Assembly: GCA_019637075.1 (NCBI GenBank)
Contig: JAHBWI010000005.1
Coordinates: forward strand, 1 to 64,000
From: Nitrospiraceae bacterium
Lineage (GTDB): Bacteria; Nitrospirota; Nitrospiria; Nitrospirales; Nitrospiraceae
Reading direction: 5' to 3'
Length of the DNA: 64,000 nucleotides
A program made the translations under genes and the position numbers. This document shows, piece after piece, positions 61,000 through 64,000 of the stretch. Under the pieces are notes generated by a model, which worked only from the letters and a program-made list of their open reading frames with translations, made no database searches and was not told where the DNA came from. Numbering within the stretch: the stretch's first letter is position 1; every line of letters begins with the position of its first letter.

Positions 61000-61494
61000 T
61001 CAGTGCTTGGTGAAGTAGCGGTAGAACTCGACGAAATCCTCCGAATCGATCATTAAACGAACCGGCCGGTTGCGAATCCCCTTCAGTAAAGCCCACTCAG
61101 CCGCATAGATCGCCAGGTGATCCGGCGACACGCCATGCGTGCTCCACAGATTCACCGCAGCCGACGACAACACCACCGTGAGGGTTTCGACCGAAGGGCC
61201 GAAGCTGAACTTGTATTCATACCCACCGCGAAACAGGAGAATGACGCCCTCGTGGGACTGAAGGCCCTGCGTGCCGCAGCGATCGCAGCGAAGCGCGTCG
61301 ACCCCCATCCGGTCGTCGAATGACGGCGGCTCACAATGCATGAGCCCGGCGCATTCGGCGGAAGGACACCACCCGAGCGGCGGCCGTCTGGCCTCGCCGA
61401 TAGGTGAGATCATCCCGGACGAGTTGGACGCGGGATCGCGTCGAGGGGCAGATGAAGGCTCCGGCGTCGGGAGTATGCGGGCTGGATCTGCCAT
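61000..61494 (-). CDS. Hypothetical protein with paired cysteines
   Basis: The protein is 164 residues. A Pro-rich N-terminus, then CPSAEC and CDRCG spaced about 27 apart (probable zinc site), then a folded part (FRGGYEYKFSFGPSVETLTVVLSSAAVNLW) and VRLMIDSEDFVEFYRYF. No signal peptide. I do not recognise the family. The exact start within the Pro-rich region is uncertain. Confidence 0.55.
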   Translation of the reverse strand: MADPARILPTPEPSSAPRRDPASNSSGMISPIGEARRPPLGWCPSAECAGLMHCEPPSFDDRMGVDALRCDRCGTQGLQSHEGVILLFRGGYEYKFSFGPSVETLTVVLSSAAVNLWSTHGVSPDHLAIYAAEWALLKGIRNRPVRLMIDSEDFVEFYRYFTKH

Positions 61495-61703
61495 CCATGG
61501 CCTCCTCTCGGGTTAACCCCGAGTGTCACAGGTCATCGAATAGGGTCTCGTCTGCAACGGTTCGGGCATCCTGCCCTCCACGGAAACAATCGCAGACGAA
61601 TCAAGTATAGCAAAGGGAAAATGGCCTCAAGATTGACGGGGGAGCGACGGGGGAAACGACTAAAATGAAACCGCGAAGTGGCCGCTTTTCGAGCAGTTCT
61701 GTA

Positions 61704-61793
61704 TGGTGCCGGAGACGGGAATCGAACCCGTACGGGCTTGTTCAGCCCGAGGGATTTTAAGTCCCTTGCGTATACCAATTTCGCCACTCCGGC
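61704..61793 (-). tRNA. tRNA-Leu (anticodon UAA)
   Basis: On the minus strand acceptor GCCGGAG pairs with CTCCGGC; the anticodon stem GGGA/TCCC encloses CTTAAAA with TAA; a long variable arm (CGGGCTGAACAAGCCCG) marks a class II tRNA, and the T arm has GGTTCGATTCC. CCA is encoded. Confidence 0.96.
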
Positions 61794-61879
61794 TTGGGGC
61801 AGGCCGGAGCGAATCTAACACCGGGGTTACGGAGGGTCAAGGTGAGTTGGGTCGCTGGCGGGCTTTATCACCAACCTGT

Positions 61880-61913
61880 CAAAAGCAAACAGCCTGTCCC
61901 TTGCAGGACAGGC
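61880..61913 (-). terminator. Rho-independent terminator after ytxH
   Basis: GCCTGTCC and GGACAGGC form an 8-base stem with a 6-base loop, followed on the minus strand by TGTTTGCTTTT. It lies 47 bases after the ytxH stop and before tRNA-Leu. Confidence 0.65.
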
Positions 61914-61959
61914 CGCTGCAGTTGCTGCTTCCGCTGTATTCGACTGCGCTTGTTGAGCG

Positions 61960-62220
61960 TTACGCCGCTTCCACGATATGCTTGTCCGACTTCTTCTGCA
62001 CCATCGCTTTGCTTCGCTCTACCATATCCGTCACACCGGTCTTGACCGCTCGGCTGAACCGCGTGGCCTGTACCTGCGCGCGCCGCGCGTAACGTGCCAC
62101 ATCGCGCCTGGTCTCGGTCCCCGCCTTGGGGGCAAAGAGCAAGCCCAACGCCGCCCCGACCACCGCGCCGCCACCGATCATTGCTGCTATTTTTGCCGCC
62201 TCACGCCCCTTCGTCGACAT
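61960..62220 (-). CDS. YtxH-domain small membrane-associated protein
   Basis: The protein is 86 residues: AAMIGGGAVVGAALGLLFAPKAGTETR is the YtxH hydrophobic Gly-rich segment followed by a basic amphipathic helix. Family members are stress-linked in Bacillus but poorly defined. GAGGGAGG precedes the ATG. A sigma-54-like promoter upstream and the terminator downstream make it a single-gene unit. Confidence 0.85.
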   Translation of the reverse strand: MSTKGREAAKIAAMIGGGAVVGAALGLLFAPKAGTETRRDVARYARRAQVQATRFSRAVKTGVTDMVERSKAMVQKKSDKHIVEAA

Positions 62221-62286
62221 GGTGTGCCTCCCTCTGGTGTTACAAGGTTTGTTGTCTCCGGCTCGGCGAGAGCTACCGTTTTATAC

Positions 62287-62302
62287 AGCATCAAGCGTGC
62301 CA
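62287..62302 (-). promoter_or_regulatory. Candidate sigma-54 promoter of ytxH
   Basis: The minus strand reads TGGCACGCTTGATGCT: perfect -24 box including the following G, correct GG-GC distance, one mismatch in the -12 box. A leader of about 56 bases results. TATAAA overlaps its downstream end, so a sigma-70 promoter is an alternative. Confidence 0.5.
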
Positions 62303-62408
62303 CGAGTCGTCATCTTGCAAGGCCGCGGAAATCGCATCGTCGACTTTCTCAGCGTTAAGTCGGTCTAATAAACGGTGTAGTTTTGTCGACATCAAGGGGA
62401 GACAAGCG

Positions 62409-62438
62409 TTACAGAAAATCCACATACGTTCGTATAAG
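62409..62438 (+). promoter_or_regulatory. Candidate promoter of lgt
   Basis: TTACAG, 18 bases, TATAAG, about 95 bases before the lgt ATG. The 62221-62532 gap holds this, the ytxH promoter and no gene I can support. Confidence 0.3.
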
Positions 62439-62532
62439 AAGGCGATCGCCACCAGCAGTCACGCGCATCCCTGCTCACCTTGCATTGCGCCGCCCGCTCA
62501 CATAAGATCGCGAAACAATTCGGAGTCTTCAC

Positions 62533-63348
62533 ATGTTGGCTTGGTACCACACCATCCCCTATCCCAATATCGATCCCGTTTTTCTTCATCTCGGTCCATT
62601 GCAGTTTCGCTGGTACGGGCTGATGTATCTGATCGGACTCACCCTGGCCTACTTCATCATCGGTGCGAGGGCCAAGGCGCAGAACCTTCCCCTGAATAAA
62701 GACCAGGTCTACGACATGATCGTCTATGCGGCGGTGGGAGTCTTCACCGGCGGCCGCTTGGGCTATGTCCTGTTCTATAACCTGTCGTACTACCTCGAGA
62801 ATCCTCTCAAGATTTTGGCTGTGTGGGAAGGCGGCATGAGCTTCCACGGCGGATTGATCGGCACGATCATCGCACTGGTGCTCTTCGCCAAGCGACGGGG
62901 CATTGGCGTCCTGACAATTGCCGACTTGGCTGCCGGGGTCACGCCCGTCGGTCTGGGCTTGGGCCGGATCGGGAACTTCATCAATGGCGAGTTGTTCGGC
63001 CGGCCGACCGACGTGGATTGGTGCATGGTCTTTCCCGGCGGGGGACCGGTCTGCCGCCATCCCTCCCAGCTCTATGAATCGGCCCTGGAGGGCGCGTTGT
63101 TGTTTACGGTGCTGTGGCTCATTGCTCGGAGAATGCCCCCCGCAGGAACCGTCTTCGGATCATTCTTGATCGGCTATGGGATCTGCCGCTTCATCGTGGA
63201 GTTTTTCAGGGAGCCGGATGCCCAGATCGGGTTCCTGTTCGGCACCCTTTCGATGGGACAGCTCTTGAGCCTGCCGATGCTGGTGGGTGGCGCGGTGATC
63301 CTGGTCATCGCGGCACAGCGGCGCGCGCCTGAGCACGGCACCGTGTGA
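62533..63348 (+). CDS. lgt: Prolipoprotein diacylglyceryl transferase
   Basis: The protein is 271 residues with seven membrane helices. Key motifs: FRWYGLMYLIGL, MSFHGGLIGTI with the essential histidine region, and the Lgt signature GRIGNFINGELFGRPTD with its conserved arginine and asparagine. It attaches diacylglycerol to the lipobox cysteine of prolipoproteins in the inner membrane, and so serves FlgH, the QseG-like protein and the TPR lipoprotein nearby. GGAG lies eight bases before the ATG. Confidence 0.97.
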   Translation: MLAWYHTIPYPNIDPVFLHLGPLQFRWYGLMYLIGLTLAYFIIGARAKAQNLPLNKDQVYDMIVYAAVGVFTGGRLGYVLFYNLSYYLENPLKILAVWEGGMSFHGGLIGTIIALVLFAKRRGIGVLTIADLAAGVTPVGLGLGRIGNFINGELFGRPTDVDWCMVFPGGGPVCRHPSQLYESALEGALLFTVLWLIARRMPPAGTVFGSFLIGYGICRFIVEFFREPDAQIGFLFGTLSMGQLLSLPMLVGGAVILVIAAQRRAPEHGTV

Positions 63349-63432
63349 TTGGGAGCGAGGCCGCCACAAGACTTCTGATGGCGCCACGGAACGGCCGGCT
63401 TCGTATCGCCTACCGCGTTTCGTCTTCCTGAC

Positions 63433-63837
63433 TCAACGCGGGTTGGCGTCCATGAAGGACTTCTTTTCCAACCCCAGCGTAGTCTCGTGCTTTCTCAGCG
63501 GCGGCGCATCCCAGATGACTTTGTTGCCCGGCGCAAGGTTGGCTGCCTGGATGTATTGAGCCCTCGCCGCAGCCTTGTCCCCGAGTCGTTCGAGGGTCAG
63601 CGCCAAATTGTAATGGGCCTCGGCCAAGGAGGGCTCAGCCTTGATCGTCGCTTCGTAGACCGCCTTGGCTCCCTGCCAGTCCTGCTGCTTGAACAACCCA
63701 TTGCCCTGCTCCAACTGCTGACTCACGGCGGCAGTGGTTCCCGCCGGCGCATGCAACGTGACCGCCTGTTCCTTCTGCTGCGTCGCGCATCCCATGCTGA
63801 GAACGACTGCTGCCGCAACCAACCATCGAGAGTTCAT
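63433..63837 (-). CDS. Small TPR lipoprotein
   Basis: The protein is 134 residues. The signal ends with VLSMGC, a near-lipobox. Residues 40-105 hold about two TPR units (GNGLFKQQDWQGAKAVYEATIKAEP, AHYNLALTLERLGDKAAARAQYIQAANLAP). Probably an outer-membrane-anchored binding protein. It lies 24 bases after the partial nuclease/helicase gene on the same strand. Confidence 0.75.
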   Translation of the reverse strand: MNSRWLVAAAVVLSMGCATQQKEQAVTLHAPAGTTAAVSQQLEQGNGLFKQQDWQGAKAVYEATIKAEPSLAEAHYNLALTLERLGDKAAARAQYIQAANLAPGNKVIWDAPPLRKHETTLGLEKKSFMDANPR

Positions 63838-63861
63838 GCTCTTGCTCCTTTGGCTAGCGAC

Positions 63862-64000
63862 TCATGGGACCACCGAAACACTCAGCCCGTGGCGCAGAAA
63901 GACGAACTCAAAGCCCGCCACCGGTTCCCGCAACGAACGAGAAACCGCTTCTGAGTAGATTCGCGCCTGCTCACGGTACGCCTGGGCTCGTTCGGCCACC
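63862..64000 (-). CDS. C-terminus of a RecB-family nuclease/helicase-nuclease, partial
   Basis: Minus strand from the window edge to a TGA at 63862-63864 gives about 45 residues. RAQAYREQARIYSEAV contains Q-x3-Y, the terminal motif of RecB-type PD-(D/E)XK nucleases, followed by VAGFEFVFLRHG, which resembles the end strands of AddA/UvrD-type helicase-nucleases. The catalytic part is outside the window. Confidence 0.5.
   Translation of the reverse strand, partial: VAERAQAYREQARIYSEAVSRSLREPVAGFEFVFLRHGLSVSVVP

Noticed and set aside
1-64000. CRISPR arrays, insertion sequences, prophage or integron elements
   Set aside because: No regularly spaced repeats, transposase-like frames, att-type repeats or integrase were seen; both tRNA genes lack neighbouring integrases.

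Overview
The window is GC-rich bacterial chromosome dominated by one long flagellar locus, nearly all on the minus strand, flanked by regulatory, signalling and housekeeping genes. The gene order, the many sigma-54-type regulators, the NtrC-like signalling modules and the protein sequences suggest a Gram-negative member of the Nitrospirota (Nitrospira-like). That placement is inferred from the sequence alone; no 16S rRNA or nxr gene is present to confirm it. L- and P-ring genes (flgH, flgI) and outer-membrane-type lipoproteins show a two-membrane envelope.

Layout. 1-1440: two nucleotide-sugar genes (a dehydrogenase cut by the window edge and a hexapeptide acetyltransferase) behind a sigma-54-like promoter. 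1607-6598: divergent c-di-GMP and signalling genes, a YcgR-like PilZ protein against an HD-GYP protein plus a soluble hybrid kinase, with two back-to-back sigma-28-like promoters between them. 6663-15543: fliW, csrA, flgL, flgK, flgN, flgM, flgJ, flgI, flgH, flgA, flgG, flgF (read right to left). 15870-16811: a membrane protein with a ruined GGDEF domain. 16990-27368: fliA, flhG, flhF, flhA, flhB, fliR, fliQ, fliP, fliO, fliN, fliM, fliL behind a perfect sigma-54 consensus. 27705-30786: flgE, flgD, fliK. 30984-38295: motE-like, fliJ, fliI, a response-regulator-FliH fusion, fliG, fliF, fliE, flgC, flgB. 38446-44928: a FleS/FleR-type two-component pair co-transcribed with a membrane-anchored TPR protein, and a FleQ/FlrA-like master-regulator candidate. 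45165-49821: tRNA-Thr, two PilZ genes and a GlrK-QseG-GlrR-type operon. 49951-64000: a mixed region with clpB, a YifB/ComM ATPase, DUF423, dienelactone-hydrolase-like, ytxH, lgt, tRNA-Leu and several unknown genes.

How it works together. The promoters read by eye fall into two classes. Sigma-54-like -24/-12 elements precede flgF, fliL, fliK and flgB, the operons that build the export gate, basal body and hook. Sigma-28-like elements, all with the same 12-base gap between 8-base boxes, precede flgM, csrA, the PilZ gene, the HD-GYP/kinase operon and the degenerate GGDEF gene. This matches a FleQ/FleSR -> sigma-54 -> FliA hierarchy in which late, FlgM-gated genes include c-di-GMP receptors and turnover-type proteins. 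Flagellin (fliC), fliD, fliS, motAB and che genes are not in the window.

The most unusual feature is the gene in the fliH position. It encodes an intact CheY/NtrC-type receiver domain fused to a FliH domain, which would put the export-ATPase stator under possible phosphorylation control. Other points worth attention are a dienelactone-hydrolase-like protein lacking its nucleophile, a FlgI with a long N-terminal extension, and a sigma-54-like promoter ahead of the glycan genes.
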